Shown: piece by piece, positions 1 to 9,479 of the stretch | Numbering within the stretch: the stretch's first letter is position 1 | Layout of the letters: every line of letters starts with the position of its first letter | Position numbers and translations under genes: made by a program | The notes under the pieces: generated by a model | Database searches by the model: none | Told to the model about the DNA's origin: nothing | The model's input: the letters and a program-made list of their open reading frames with translations, nothing else | Source of the DNA: Meconema thalassinum | Lineage: Eukaryota > Arthropoda > Insecta > Orthoptera > Tettigoniidae | NCBI GenBank assembly: GCA_946902985.2 | Contig: OX336393.1 | Location: forward strand, 48,917,348 to 48,981,347 | DNA length: 64,000 bases | Direction: 5' to 3'

Positions 1-300
1 TCGTAGTTTCAGCAATCTCCGTCTTCCTTCCAAACTATCGTTCATTGGTTCGAGTCTCTCCTCCAATAGCGTAAGTTCTTCCTTAGCACAATACCTTGTT
101 TCCTGCGACTGCGTCGTAAATCTCAGATCTTTCTCGAACAAAATCATGACGTCACCAAGAATCTCAGCTCCACCAGCCTACTTGCATGAAATCTGCGTCA
201 TCCGTGCCTACGTCATGAATATACACGTCACAACTATGACATCCATAACTTTATTCATATTTGCCAATACAGCCATCGTGGTCTCAATATAATTCAATTT
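1..300. other. no gene recognised
   Basis: No open frame of note, no repeat shared with the rest of the window and no RNA gene was recognised. Several ACGTCA-type motifs occur between about 145 and 235, but nothing ties them to a promoter. Confidence 0.4.
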
Positions 301-301
301 A

Positions 302-1045
302 CGGGGGCAGAACGTGGCTAATTCGAACTTCTATAATTCGAAATTTTCTTTAATTCGAATTTTTCTCTCCGTCGCTAGCATTTTTATACAATTAATGCTA
401 AAAAATCGTGGTTAATTCGAATTATATTTTGGATAATTCGAAGTTTTTACATGTAAAAAGCCGATCGGAAGCCAAAAGTTGGGTTCGGAATTCCTGAAAA
501 ACGACGTATCATTGGCATGCGGCCCCTACTCGATGGTTTTGCCTACATGACTAACAACACGCCTGTGACGCTCCTTCCAAGGTCAATGCCCAACCCCTCC
601 CCATCCCATTGTTTTGCAACGCTCCACATCTCATAACTCATAACAGTGTCATCCCTTACACCTGTCTGGTAGTGCGTGCTGAGTGGTCTGATTAGATTTG
701 TGGTTGTTGTCTAGAAGTTTGGTTTTGCCTGTATTTTAATGTGTGTGTACAGAACTGTAATCAAAGCCGTGGGTTCCATACAAAACTTTGACTTTGGCGG
801 AGAAAATAGCGGTGATTAAAGAAGTGGAAAAGAGAATGAAGGAAAAAATCTGAATTTGCAAAGGCTTTCGGGATTCCTCCAAACACATTGTCTACATACC
901 TAAAGAAAAAATACAAAATTCTCGGTTATGAAAATGAGAGTGGCAAAGGCCGAAAAAGGTTAAGGGAACCGGAAAATTTGAATTTGAATATTTTCTCTAC
1001 CTTTTTCAAAGAATTTACATAATTCGAATTATCCAACTTTTATTG
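302..1045 (+). mobile_element. decayed pogo/Tigger-like DNA transposon remnant
   Basis: The segment is bounded by clusters of ATAATTCGAA-type motifs (about 318-445 on the left, 1018-1035 on the right), in inverted orientation at the two ends. Between them lies a broken frame resembling the N-terminal helix-turn-helix of pogo/Tigger transposases (Tc1/mariner superfamily, CENP-B-like DNA-binding domain). The DDE catalytic part is absent, so this is an internally deleted, inactive copy. The exact ends and the target duplication could not be fixed by eye. Confidence 0.5.
782..980 (+). pseudogene. pogo/CENP-B-like transposase N-terminal fragment
   Basis: Reading from 782 gives KTLTLAEKIAVIKEVEK, then a one-base frameshift near 845-850, after which the second frame gives SEFAKAFGIPPNTLSTYLKK and a basic stretch with GRKRLREPEN. 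The order 'EK..VIKEVE...' then 'FAKAFGIPPNTLSTYLK' is the pattern of the first helix-turn-helix of pogo/Tigger transposases, which in the intact family binds transposon ends. About 66 codons remain of a protein usually over 400 residues long. The catalytic domain is gone. Recognition is by motif only. Confidence 0.6.
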
Positions 1046-1059
1046 TATTAGTGTGTGTT

Positions 1060-1425
1060 ATCTGTGATTCAGGTAGAAGGACTGCAGACGGTCAATTTTT
1101 CAAGTAGTTCCTACTTTTGCTACCAAATGCTACCGTCCACGACACCTAGCTGCAGACTTGTCTACTAGATGCACCTGGCGGATAACGTTGGAACTAATAT
1201 AGCGTTATCAAACTAAACTACAAATTTTAGCTTCACACACGTGTAATTAGTGGAAGGATCTTTTTCTTGCCATAATTCTATGACATAGGATCGCCGGCTT
1301 TAGTTCCCCTCCAAAGGAAGACATACTGAGGGATTTTTAACGCTCTTAAAAATACGATGATTCGGCCGAGTTTGAACCCGCGACCTTGGGCGAAGAAGGT
1401 CAGCTTGCTACCAACTACCACACTG
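1060..1425 (-). mobile_element. tRNA-derived SINE (family S1), antisense
   Basis: Read on the minus strand, it has a tRNA-like head with a B-box-like GGGTTCAAAC near 1370-1380, then a body that recurs at 9480-9720, 13525-13760 and 35487-35720 (shared phrases such as TTTATGGCATGTTAAA, GTGTGAAGCTAA and a tail over GGTAGCAAAAGTAGGAACTACTTGAAA). Pol III-transcribed SINEs move using LINE enzymes. This copy is diverged. Confidence 0.6.
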
Positions 1426-1477
1426 TGATTCAGTAACTACTAAAAAAATCCACAGCCTGCTTCCAGTCGACCGACCG

Positions 1478-1775
1478 GGTCAGGGAATGGAATGAATGAA
1501 GCCCCCATCTAGCGGCGAGGAGATGAACTGTGCCTGCTGCCGACGCCTGTCGCACTCCCCTGGGGCAATGATTAAATGAATGACAGCTGAAATGAAATTG
1601 CAGAGTATTGCTGGAATGAAATTTGTGTCAGGGAAATCCGGAGTACTCGGAGAAAAACCTGCCTGCCTCTGCTTTGTCCAGCACAACTCCCACATGGAGT
1701 GACCGGGATTTGAACCACGGACCCAGTGATGAGAGGTCGGCGTGCTGCCGCCTAAGCCACGGAGCCTCTCGATTC
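1478..1775 (-). mobile_element. tRNA-derived SINE (family S2), antisense
   Basis: The minus strand begins GAGGCTCCGTGGCTTAGGCG (A-box-like) and has GTGGTTCAAATCCCGG (B-box) about 40 bases later, near 1707-1722. The body towards 1480 carries no frame of interest. Short ORFs across it are chance frames. Confidence 0.6.
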
Positions 1776-1832
1776 AGTAACTACCGAAGAATTCAAATGA
1801 TTATACCACTCGTACATCACTCATTTGATTTG

Positions 1833-2012
1833 AGGCTGGCAGCGTGGCTCAGCGGCAACGTTCTCACTTGCTGGCGCAGTCATCTGACATTTGTGGATGC
1901 GCAAATGCGAGGGAGCCGGGTCAGTAGATTTACTGGCACGTTAAAGATCCCCTTCGGGGCAAAATTCCGGCAGTCCGGCGTCTCTAAAAGCCGCAGTAGT
2001 TAAAAGGGACGT
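1833..2012 (+). mobile_element. SINE family S3, sense copy
   Basis: Starts with GGCTGGCAGCGTGGCTCAGC (A-box-like head) and continues with a body containing ACGTTAAAGATCCCCTTCGG and an end in AGTTAAAAGGGACGTAAG. The same sequence occurs inverted at 31826-32045 and 43246-43465, giving three dispersed copies in this window. The 126-residue ORF spanning it has no recognisable protein motif. Confidence 0.65.
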
Positions 2013-2700
2013 AAGGGACGTTATTATACATCTCATTTGAACCTAAAACATTTAAGAATATGATATAAATTGGCCAATTATAACACACTTTTGATAACAA
2101 TGACCCATGCCTGTTAGTTTATGAAACTTCCTTTTCGCCTACTGTCGTTCGTTTGTTCACAATAGTGGGTCGCTCCCCTTGGTCGATGTCTCGAGGAGCC
2201 ACAGTCAGTCTGGCGCTTGCGCAGCAGAATCTTCTCTCATCTTCGCATCTCGCCCCGATAGTGACCACACGTTTTGTCCTTCTCTTGTTGACAACGAACA
2301 GCAACATTGGTGGTGTTTCTGAGTACAAGGGGAGCATCAAAGGCCTATTTAACAGATTTATAACCCGTTTACTCTGGAATTGTCCAAGGGAATAAAGTGA
2401 AACAAGGCTAATAAGAATGGCTCTACGAGGTTGGAATTTTGAGTGTTGGTAGCTCTAGTCATAAATAAACTCTGGCTCGTAAATTAATGTTAAAATATTT
2501 ACAATGAAACTGCGAAGGAGTGACGTTGTGTGTAACACCACTGACAGTTAACGACATCTACGTAATAGAACAATAGAGAGTTATTAATAATTACAAAACA
2601 TTGTGCTCGCAACTTACAAGCTATAAATCAAATTCCTTGGTTGTCTTCCTTAGTGACGCAAACTATTTACATCTGCTATAAGGGCCCCCCGCGCAGATCT
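2013..2700. other. no gene recognised
   Basis: Two overlapping short open frames on opposite strands (about 2119-2395) have no recognisable motif and no splice context. No repeat family shared with the window was seen. Confidence 0.35.
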
Positions 2701-2705
2701 TAATA

Positions 2706-3182
2706 TTGATTGAATTAGGGTTTGTAAATAGACCGACTTGTGCATGGAACAGCCTACAGTGTTCCCTGAAGCCAACAACAATAATGCCGTACAGTTCAAG
2801 AGGAAGCTGCGGCACTCTTTGTTCAACAAGTAGGTTGTTCGTCTTAAATTATGCCCCGATTCTTTATTGTTCTAGTGTCTCCCGTCAATCTCTATTTCGA
2901 ATATTCATTTCATCTCCTATCTTGTTGTTCCTCCCTTATCATATGTAAATCTGCATTTTCCTTTCCTTTCGCTAATCTATACTGTAAATAATGTATCATT
3001 GTTCGGTTCTCACTAATTGCCATCTTGTGTACATATGTACAGTAAATATAACCCAGTATATAGAGTGGGGGCTCTGACGCATCCCGAATGCGAAGTAGGG
3101 CTTTGCTCTTTTAGAGACTCCCTTCAGTGTACTGTAAATATAGTGGAAGGCACTGATGAATAAATATGAAATGAAATGAAAT
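2706..3182 (+). mobile_element. 3' end of a non-LTR retrotransposon (LINE-E)
   Basis: A short C-terminal coding remnant reads AWNSLQ, frameshifts, then reads VFPEANNNNAVQFKRKLRHS and stops at about 2831. This matches the usual end of many LINE ORF2 proteins, where WNSLP is followed by a spaced FK.RL helix. A 340-bp untranslated tail follows, ending in ATGAATAAATATGAAATGAA, that is, a polyadenylation-like motif and short (TGAAA)n repeats as in tails of several LINE clades. The 5' part is missing. The clade is not assigned. Confidence 0.55.
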
Positions 3183-3534
3183 GGATTGGATCTTAGGTTG
3201 ACTGAGTTAGAATTAGAATTCTGATTGATTGTTTGATTGATTGAGATATTTTTAAGGGTTTTATTTTATGGCATTTTACCTCAACAATGTCCCAGCTCCT
3301 CAAAGATTCCAGGGTGGACTGATGAAACAAATTGTAGCTGAGGACTAAAAAATAAAACTTCACCGACTATGGTAGCTACGCTTATTATCAGGCCTGAAGG
3401 GACAGGTCGCTCTGACCATTTGTTGCTCTGCAATTTTCGGGACATATGGGTGAGTAGAAAAGTTTGGAATTTATTTTCAAAATTTTAAATTTTAATCGAA
3501 ATTTGATGTTTTTCAGTCGGTAAAAATGATGGGT
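3183..3534. other. no gene recognised
   Basis: AT-rich, with short TTGATTGATTGA repeats at about 3220-3245. No coding or RNA signal seen. Confidence 0.35.
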
Positions 3535-3650
3535 TATTCCATAATACTGAAAATAATTTACATGAGGTTGATAAAATACACTTGGATGACCAGTTTCGAT
3601 CGTCAAGCGAACATCGTTAGAACCATTACACTTAGGCTATTAGCAAATTT
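3535..3650. repeat. dispersed repeat shared with 13405-13505
   Basis: Both copies run from a GGGTTATTCCATAA-like start through TTACATGAG, TTGGATGACCA and TTACACTTAGGCT. Copies are diverged and carry no frame. Confidence 0.5.
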
Positions 3651-3719
3651 GGAGGTCAATCACCACTTTCACATCACATAAACTATTACCAACAAATATT
3701 CACTAAAAACTCTGAAATT

Positions 3720-3917
3720 TTCTAGGTTTATGCCGTGTCTTGTGTGGGGTTCCACCTAGGAACACCAAACTGGCTCATCAGCGGGCTCTTGGTGACCATA
3801 CCCAGACCCCCACAGGAGTAGCGAACTGTGCACTACCTCCCTTCATATGAAGCTCACACTTATGAGCCAGCTTGGTGTCCTAGGCGAAACCCCACACAAG
3901 CCACGGCACAAACCTAG
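3720..3917. repeat. palindromic repeat with about 57-bp arms
   Basis: The left arm (3720-3778) starts TCTAGGTTTATGCCGTGTCT; the right arm (3861-3917) is its reverse complement with a few mismatches, ending GGCACAAACCTAGA. The spacer is about 82 bp. The right arm and the following stretch (TTGCTGAGTT and CCGGCCGTGAAAGCC) recur diverged near 45770-45900, so this is a dispersed fold-back (MITE-like) family. Confidence 0.65.
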
Positions 3918-4271
3918 AATAATTGCTGAGTTTTAATTCACCGGCCGTGAAAGCCAATATACCATCTTTTTGGAAGCCTTCATAGGGAGGTTAAGGCTGC
4001 TTTAGCTTTTAGTTCTCGCAGTTAAGAGGCGCACGTGCGCTTCCTAAGAAGGCAAGTTTGCTACTCCTGTGGGGGTCTGGACGCGGACACCATGAAGTGC
4101 AGAAACCTGATAAATGCACATTAAATCGTAAATGCAGCCAGTGAAGTGTTTGAAAAATATTACCGAGAGAACAAACCTCGCTTAAATTTTCACTTGCTGG
4201 TAACTATTAATTCTGTTTTTCTCTTCAATTTTACTGTTTGGAAAGTTCGATGTAGAAACGTTTGGCTCTAT

Positions 4272-6117
4272 AACAGATTTCTGACATGCCAACGTTACAA
4301 AAGCTGACGAACTTGACGTCAATATGGAACCAATTACTAGTGCTGAAGTCCAGACCACAATACGGCTGCTTAAGAACAACAAGGCGATTGGATTGTATCA
4401 AATATCTGCAGAGCTCCTAAAACACGGTGGAGAGAGACTCGAACATGAACGCATGAACGTGTTTGCAACTCGAGTGTGTTCCAGAGGATTGGAGACAGGG
4501 AGTTATCATCAAGATCCCAAAGAGGGGCAACCTCAGTGATTGCAACAACTGGAGAGGTATCACATTATTAGCAGTTTCTGGGAAAGTCTTTTGCCTCTTG
4601 TTACTCAGACGACTACAACACCAAATAGATGCACAACTGCGTGAAGAGCAAGTAGGGCGCTCTTTCAACGACCAGATCCTGACTCTGAGGAACATCATCG
4701 AACAGAGCGTAGAATTTCGGAAGCCAATATATTCCATTAATCGGGAATCACTATGGAACATCGCAAGGAATTATGGTATTCCTCAACGTTTCATTAACAT
4801 CTTCAAAACTTCTACCTGAACTCTAGCTGCTGCGTAAGGACTGAATCAGGGAATACAAATGTCTTTAACATCAATACCGCCGACTGTAGTGGCTACGCGC
4901 GCTAAAGCGCTGCGTTAGGTCAAGGGGCCAAGCTCTCTGCTGATTCGGTAGGCGCGTGGGTTCGAGCCCCACCGTCGGCTGTCCTTGAAATGGTTTTCCG
5001 TGGTTTCCCATTTTCAACACCAGGCAAATGCTGGGACAGTACCTTCTGACAGGCCACGGCCGCTTCCTTCCCCATCCTTCCCCAGTTTCATTCATCTTCA
5101 TCCATTCCATCTCTCATCCCGACGCGCAGGTCGCCCACGGGCGTCGACTAGAAAGACCTGCACTCGGCCTCTCAGGAGGCTACACGAAAAAAAAAAAAAC
5201 ATCAATACCGGAGTAAGACCAGGATGTATTTTGCCTCCATTCTTGTTTCTGCTGTCTATGGATTTCGCTCTGCGGAGAGCAATGAATAAACCCACCTCTG
5301 GCATTCTATGGGACGCAAAGCGTTTAACAGATTTAGATTTTGCAGATGATATCGCGTTGCTTGGGGAAAAAAGGTGGACTTAAAAGAAATGACCACTAGC
5401 CTAGGTACTGAAGTCAGTAAAATTGGCCTACGCATAAATAATGAAAATACCAAATACATGCAGGTTGGTGGAGTCCAGGATAACAGACCCATAACAATTC
5501 GTGGCCAAGCTATAGAGCAAGTGCTACAATTCACATATCTTGGTAGCTTTATCTCCATTGATGGAGGCACAGAAAGGGATATCACCTGTCGAATCGGAAT
5601 GACATCAGGCGTATTTCAGCGTATGCACGCTCTCTGGTCGACAACAGTCATAAGCGTCGCCACAAACATGAAACTTTTAATGAGTATTGTCCTACCTACT
5701 GCATTATATGCCTCTCAAACATGGAAATTCACGGCTAAGGTAATTAAGCGGTTATATGTTTTCCAACAACGTTGTATTATACGAATTCTTGGAGTCTCGT
5801 ATCGTGATCATGTCACAGATGAAGACGTCTTAAGAAGATCAGACTCAGTACGCCTGTCAACGACTGTAACTGAGCGTCGGATGCAACTTGCTGGTCCCGT
5901 CCTCCGCATGCCCCAATACCGTCACCCACGCACTGCACTAAGATGGACACCACTGGGAGGAAAAAGGAAACAAGGTCGGCCTCGAAGAACTTGGCGTCAA
6001 ACAATGAGAGAAGATCTCAGGACCATTGGCATCTCTTGGGATGATGCCGAAGCTCTTGCGATCGACCGACTTCGCTGGAGCAGACCTGCCGCCCAATGTG
6101 CCTTGCACAGGTCTTAA
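4272..6117 (+). pseudogene. LINE-A reverse transcriptase remnant, broken by a SINE
   Basis: A non-LTR retrotransposon ORF2 in pieces. Frame 1 (from about 4272) reads ELDVNMEPITSAEVQTTIRL and LLKNNKAIGLYQISAELLKH, then shifts near 4465 to VPEDWRQGVIIKIPKRGNLS with NNWRGITLL, the fingers part of the RT domain. Between KPIY and SINRESLW (about 4725-4745) the residues that normally carry the first catalytic Asp (FIDFKKAFDSV-type) are missing. A SINE at 4879-5197 then splits NVFNIN from TGVRPGCILPPFLF. Motif C, FADDIALL, is at about 5338-5361. Another frameshift near 5370 leads into a 247-residue frame (5374-6117) with YLGSFISIDGGTERD, ALYASQTWKFTAK and a RRMQLAGPVLRMP...GGKRKQGRPRRTW tail, typical of this LINE type (RTE-like or a related clade). 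Inactive. Confidence 0.85.
4879..5197 (+). mobile_element. tRNA-Leu-like SINE inserted in LINE-A
   Basis: It is flanked by a perfect 13-bp duplication AACATCAATACCG (4867-4879 and 5198-5210) and ends in a 13-base A run. The first 100 bases fold like a class II tRNA: GCCGAC (4879-4884) can pair with GTCGGC (4974-4979), and GTGGG-TTCGAGC-CCCAC (4956-4972) is a complete T-arm. CTAAAGCGCTGCGTTAGGTC resembles the D-arm/anticodon part of tRNA-Leu, lacking one anticodon base. The body contains CCGTGGTTTCCCA, CAGGCAAATGCTGGGA and GGCCACGGCCGCTTCC, shared with SINEs at 9890, 12830, 25085 and 61187. Confidence 0.9.
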
Positions 6118-6302
6118 TGATGGTGATTCACTATACATTAAATTACTAATTATGCCAAATTTGCCATTACCCTGATAGTATGGGCGTTACCTGCAGTAAG
6201 ACATACTGTAGGATCTATCAGCGCGTGTAAAATCATGTTGGCAACAATGTAATGTATTCCTTGCTCAAATTAATCTGAAATATTATGATCTATTATATAT
6301 AT

Positions 6303-7139
6303 TCAAGCATAGGTCTTTACTCCAAGAACTTTTGAAGAACGATTATGTGCATTTGAAAGAAAAATGATCCGGAAAATTTTTGGCTCAAAATACTGCCCAG
6401 AAACTGACAGTTGGGAATGACGGAGTGAAGAGGAGTTATATCGCCGATATAAAAAGGAATTTGTTGACATCGAATATAGATTTAGGTGTTGGGAAGTCAT
6501 TTTTGAAGGCCTTTGTCTGGAGCGTGACGCTCCATGGAAGTGAAACTTGGACAATTGGTGCAGCAGAAAAGAGGAGAATTGAAGCGTTTGAAATTTGGTG
6601 TTACAGGAGAATGATGATCAGATGGGTAGATAGGGTTTCAAACGAAGAGGTATTAAGACTAGTGGGAGAGGAGAGGTGTTTCTGGTGATTGCTAATGAAG
6701 ATAAGAGATAGGTTGGTAGGACACATACTAAGACACCCAGGAATAGCAAGCTTAGTTATGGAAGGAAGGGTCGAGGACAAGAACTGTAGGGGTAGACCAA
6801 GGTTAGAATATGTTAAACAGATTGCCTCGGACGTAGGGTGTGGTAGTTATGTAGAGATGAAACGATTAGCTCAATACAGGGAGGCTGCATCAAACCAGTC
6901 AAAAGACTGAAGACTCAAACAACAATAACAACAGTAGAGAGATAGAGAGAAGAAAATTACAATGGTTAGGACACATTATCAGAGCAGAGAGTACTCTCCC
7001 GAGCCGCGTGTTCAATTTTCAACCAACGGGGAAACGTCCAAGAGGTCGACCAAGAACAAGTTGGAAAGATCGAGTTATGTTGGCACTGAACCAGGTGGAT
7101 CCAGATGCAAGGTGCCAGGGATATAAATCGTTGGTCTAA
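6303..7139 (+). pseudogene. LINE-B C-terminal remnant, split by a LINE-C insertion
   Basis: Two blocks of one LINE type flank another element. Block 1 (about 6310-6452) reads ERLCAFERKMIRKIFGSKYC, PETDSWE, a stop, then EELYRRYK. Block 2 (6951-7139) reads RKLQWLGHIIRAESTLPSRV, then PTGKRPRGRPRTSWKDRV and ends in a TAA at 7137. In intact LINE proteins of this sort, the FERK..RKIFG part is followed within a few dozen residues by a RLQWLGH..RM part, so the intervening LINE-C fragment (6452-6930) interrupts it. A mariner element sits directly behind the stop. Confidence 0.7.
6452..6930 (+). pseudogene. LINE-C C-terminal reverse-transcriptase fragment
   Basis: Reads SFLKAFVWSVTLHGSETWTI, then EKRRIEAFEIWCYRRMMIRW and NEEVLRLVGEERCFW, a TGA at 6686 (other copies have an Arg codon here), then LLMKIRDRLVGHILRHPGIA, GRVEDKNCRGRPRLEYVKQI and a stop at about 6908. 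The end ACTGAAGACTCAAACAACAA is shared with copies at 24420-25075 and 45915-46290. The family is a LINE with a long C-terminal connection after the RT palm. This copy is 5' truncated and inactive. Confidence 0.8.
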
Positions 7140-7143
7140 TATA

Positions 7144-7780
7144 CGAGGGCTGTTTTTTAAGTAAGGACCGTTTTTTAAGCCCATAGTTAGTGCACACGCC
7201 GCAACAAGCGTGCGCGCTACCTCCCAGCATCCTTTGCGAACAAGCAGCTGTGTAGCTAACCTGTACGCTGAACTGTGCATCTTTACAATGTTCAAGATTT
7301 TTGATTCGCCCACCGCGTGTGAGGTACGATCTGTGATACGTTTTTTGAGTGCAAGAAACATGTCGGCTGCAGACATTCATCGTCAGCTTTGTGAGGTGTA
7401 TGGTAATAATGCAATGACGGAAGGTAAAGTGCGAAAATTGGTACGCGAGTTCAAAAGAGGCCGTGAAAATGTTCATGACGCTGAAGGCTCAAGTCGACCA
7501 TCTGTGATCACAGATTTCCACCTCTTTTCGCTGCTGAAACCTCAACTTGGTGAGAAGCGCTTCTCCGACGATGAAGAAGTGAAAATAGCCGTGAATTCTT
7601 GGTTGTCAGAGCAGGCGCCAAACTGTTATCCAGAGGGATTTCAGAACTTAGTTTTAAGGTATGACAAGTGCCTAAATAAACAAGGCAACTATGTAGAAAA
7701 ATAGAGGAAGGTATGTAAAACCTAAAAATAAATTTGGTTTAAAAATAAAATGTTCGGTTAATTAAAAAAAACAGCCCTCG
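7144..7780 (+). mobile_element. internally deleted mariner-family transposon
   Basis: Terminal inverted repeats CGAGGGCTGTTTTTTAA (left, 7144) and its reverse complement ending CAGCCCTCG (right, 7780) are flanked by TA on both sides (7142-7143 and 7781-7782), the Tc1/mariner target duplication. At 637 bp the element is about half the usual 1.3 kb. The missing half is the catalytic part of the transposase. It lies immediately after the LINE-B stop codon. Confidence 0.9.
7288..7704 (+). CDS. mariner transposase, catalytic core deleted, frame kept open
   Basis: The 138-residue frame from ATG at 7288 joins the two ends of a mariner transposase. Residues 12-70 (CEVRSVIRFLSARNMSAADI to RGRENVHDAEGSSRPS) are the N-terminal paired helix-turn-helix that binds the terminal repeats in intact relatives. 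Residues 76-138 (DFHLFSLLKPQLGEKRFSDD to YDKCLNKQGNYVEK) are the family's C-terminus. The catalytic D,D34D region (about 190-200 residues) is removed at about residue 75 without disturbing the frame. An upstream in-frame ATG at 7210 would add 26 residues, but the family usually starts close to MFKIFDSP. The product could bind ends but not cut DNA. Whether it is expressed is unknown. Confidence 0.7.
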   Translation: MFKIFDSPTACEVRSVIRFLSARNMSAADIHRQLCEVYGNNAMTEGKVRKLVREFKRGRENVHDAEGSSRPSVITDFHLFSLLKPQLGEKRFSDDEEVKIAVNSWLSEQAPNCYPEGFQNLVLRYDKCLNKQGNYVEK

Positions 7781-7782
7781 TA

Positions 7783-8127
7783 TGCAACCATTATTTGAGA
7801 AGCTGAAATCATTCTTCCTGTTATGAAGTAGACTGTACTGTTATGTTATATTATGTTATGATTCCTATTTATACAGTAATGATTAAGAATTGTACTCCCT
7901 TGTTTTTCTGCTATGGGTCTTAATGGCCTGTTACATGCAAGAAATGATAATAATAATGATGATGATAGATCTTTACTCATACCAAATTTAGTTTTGATAG
8001 CAGCAAACCAAACTGTAAACCGTTTATCATCTTGTTCAGTTTCCAGCCAAAGCCAAGAAGTTACCTGTCATTGTTCCAAATTGAACTCAACTTCCGGGCT
8101 AGAAACAACTCAGAGGATATAAAGATT
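7783..8127. other. LINE-B trailing sequence and unassigned DNA
   Basis: Continues the sequence interrupted by the mariner insertion, ending with a short ATAATAATAATGATGATGAT run near 7950. That run may be the tail of the LINE. No gene seen. Confidence 0.3.
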
Positions 8128-8139
8128 GAGGGACCCAGA

Positions 8140-8320
8140 AGCCTCGTGGTCGCTCTCCAAGGCCCTACTCAGCGCCACCTCGTGGTGTAGCAGTGGCCGT
8201 CACCCTGGAGGTATATGTTCGGTTTCCCATCTCAGCCGTTTAGGAGTTGATATGGGAGGGGGGCAGAGAGACGGACAGACACATATATGCCTGGGTGATC
8301 TCATAAGACTACCTTTATCA
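8140..8320. repeat. SINE head fragment joined to a Helentron-like 3' fragment
   Basis: CACCTCGTGGTGTAGCAGTG (8175-8195) matches the SINE head at 12720. It is followed by CAGCCGTTTAGGAGTTGATA, a G-run, a GACAGAC stretch and GGTGATCTCATAAGACTACC, the inner 3' side of the family B elements at 59661 and 33807. Both parts are truncated. Confidence 0.5.
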
Positions 8321-8655
8321 TTTCAAATGATCTTGTCGACTTCATCGTTATGCTTTGGTCTACCGTTATGCGTTACGGTTACGGCGTGTATGACGTCATC
8401 ATGTTGTTCATTGCATATGCACCGAGTCTGAGTTTACTCCTGGGGTCTGGCGTTATGCGATACGGAGACGGCGAGTGCGTGACGTCATGCAGCAGAGTGC
8501 ACCTCCCACTCTCCGTTCCCCACGCGGGAAGCCTAACTTAATGGGTAATGGAGTCTGTTGAAACAGCCCTGGAGCTTCAAGCGAAGCGAGAAGCCCTCCT
8601 GAGCCTTTCTAACATGTGTAGCATTTGTAGCATGCGTCATTTGAAATGATATAAA
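8321..8655. repeat. module bounded by inverted ATTTCAAATGAT motifs
   Basis: The stretch starts at TCATTTCAAATGATC and ends at GTCATTTGAAATGATA. Inside, a block of about 95 bp is imperfectly duplicated, each copy carrying GTTATGCG and a TGACGTCA palindrome (about 8390 and 8480). Function not known; possibly a small transposon. Confidence 0.35.
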
Positions 8656-8697
8656 GTCTAGTCTCTCAGACTGACTGTATCTTTTTTCCTAATTTTT

Positions 8698-9457
8698 AGC
8701 CTATTTTCATTTGTGAAAAAAAAAATAGGCTTATGAGATCACCTTTTGACCGTGTGTGTGAGTGTATTTCCCTAATAACTTCTAAATGGCTGGAGCGATT
8801 TCAATGAAGCTTGGTAAGGTTATAGTACTATCTCGGCCGACCCCGGCGGTGCCCTTCAAATTTTATTACGTCACACTAATCCAACATGGCGGCTGTGCGA
8901 AACATTTCACCGGCATTCTATATATACGAAACTATTACTGCTATCACCCTGAAATTTTGTACGGTGATAAAGAGCATTACGAGAAGTTTGCCTATGAGAC
9001 TTTCAAAAACCTGTTAACTACAAAACTAACATGGCGGCCAAGCAAAGTTGAAACATTTAAATAGACTTTTCTCGCGATTTAACCATCCGAACGCAGTGAA
9101 AATTGGTGCAGTAAATGTTTATACTCATTGTAATGCACTGGCATCTAATTTAGTTGAACATGGCGGCCGTGCGAAATTCTAAAATCAAGTTTTTATTTCT
9201 AGCGTACTAATCATACGATCGAAGTCAACGTTTGAATACAGAACCTACACAATAATCGCCATCTAATAGTACATAACTCTACGGCCTACATAATTATATA
9301 ATAATCCAACATGGCGACCATCCGAAATATTTAGACGGTTCTCAATATCGACGAATCTGTTACAGCAATCAAACTGAAATTTTGTATGTTGAAAGAGGCT
9401 ATAAACATAAGGAGGATATGTGAAAATAGGCTATTTAGTTCTTCAAGGAACTACTTG
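8698..9457 (-). mobile_element. Helentron-like (HINE-type) element, family A, copy 1
   Basis: On the minus strand it begins CAAGTAGTTCCTTGAAGAAC, soon followed by AGCCTATTTTCAC, and ends with a hairpin whose arms are AGCCTATTTT-like (8698-8730). A TG-rich microsatellite-like stretch and GGTGATCTCATAAGCCTA precede the hairpin. The inside consists of repeats of about 145 bp built around GCCGCCATGTTGG. No ORF of substance. Terminal features match copies 14521-16036, 22344-23865 and 36511-38028. Shorter than those by about two repeat pairs. Confidence 0.7.
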
Positions 9458-9479
9458 TTACAAATTGTGTTACAAATAG

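Noticed and set aside
1623..2003. 126-residue frame on the plus strand
   Set aside because: It runs across two SINEs of opposite orientation and has no protein motif.
7075..7476. Minus-strand frames over the mariner
   Set aside because: Antisense shadows of LINE-B and the mariner transposase.
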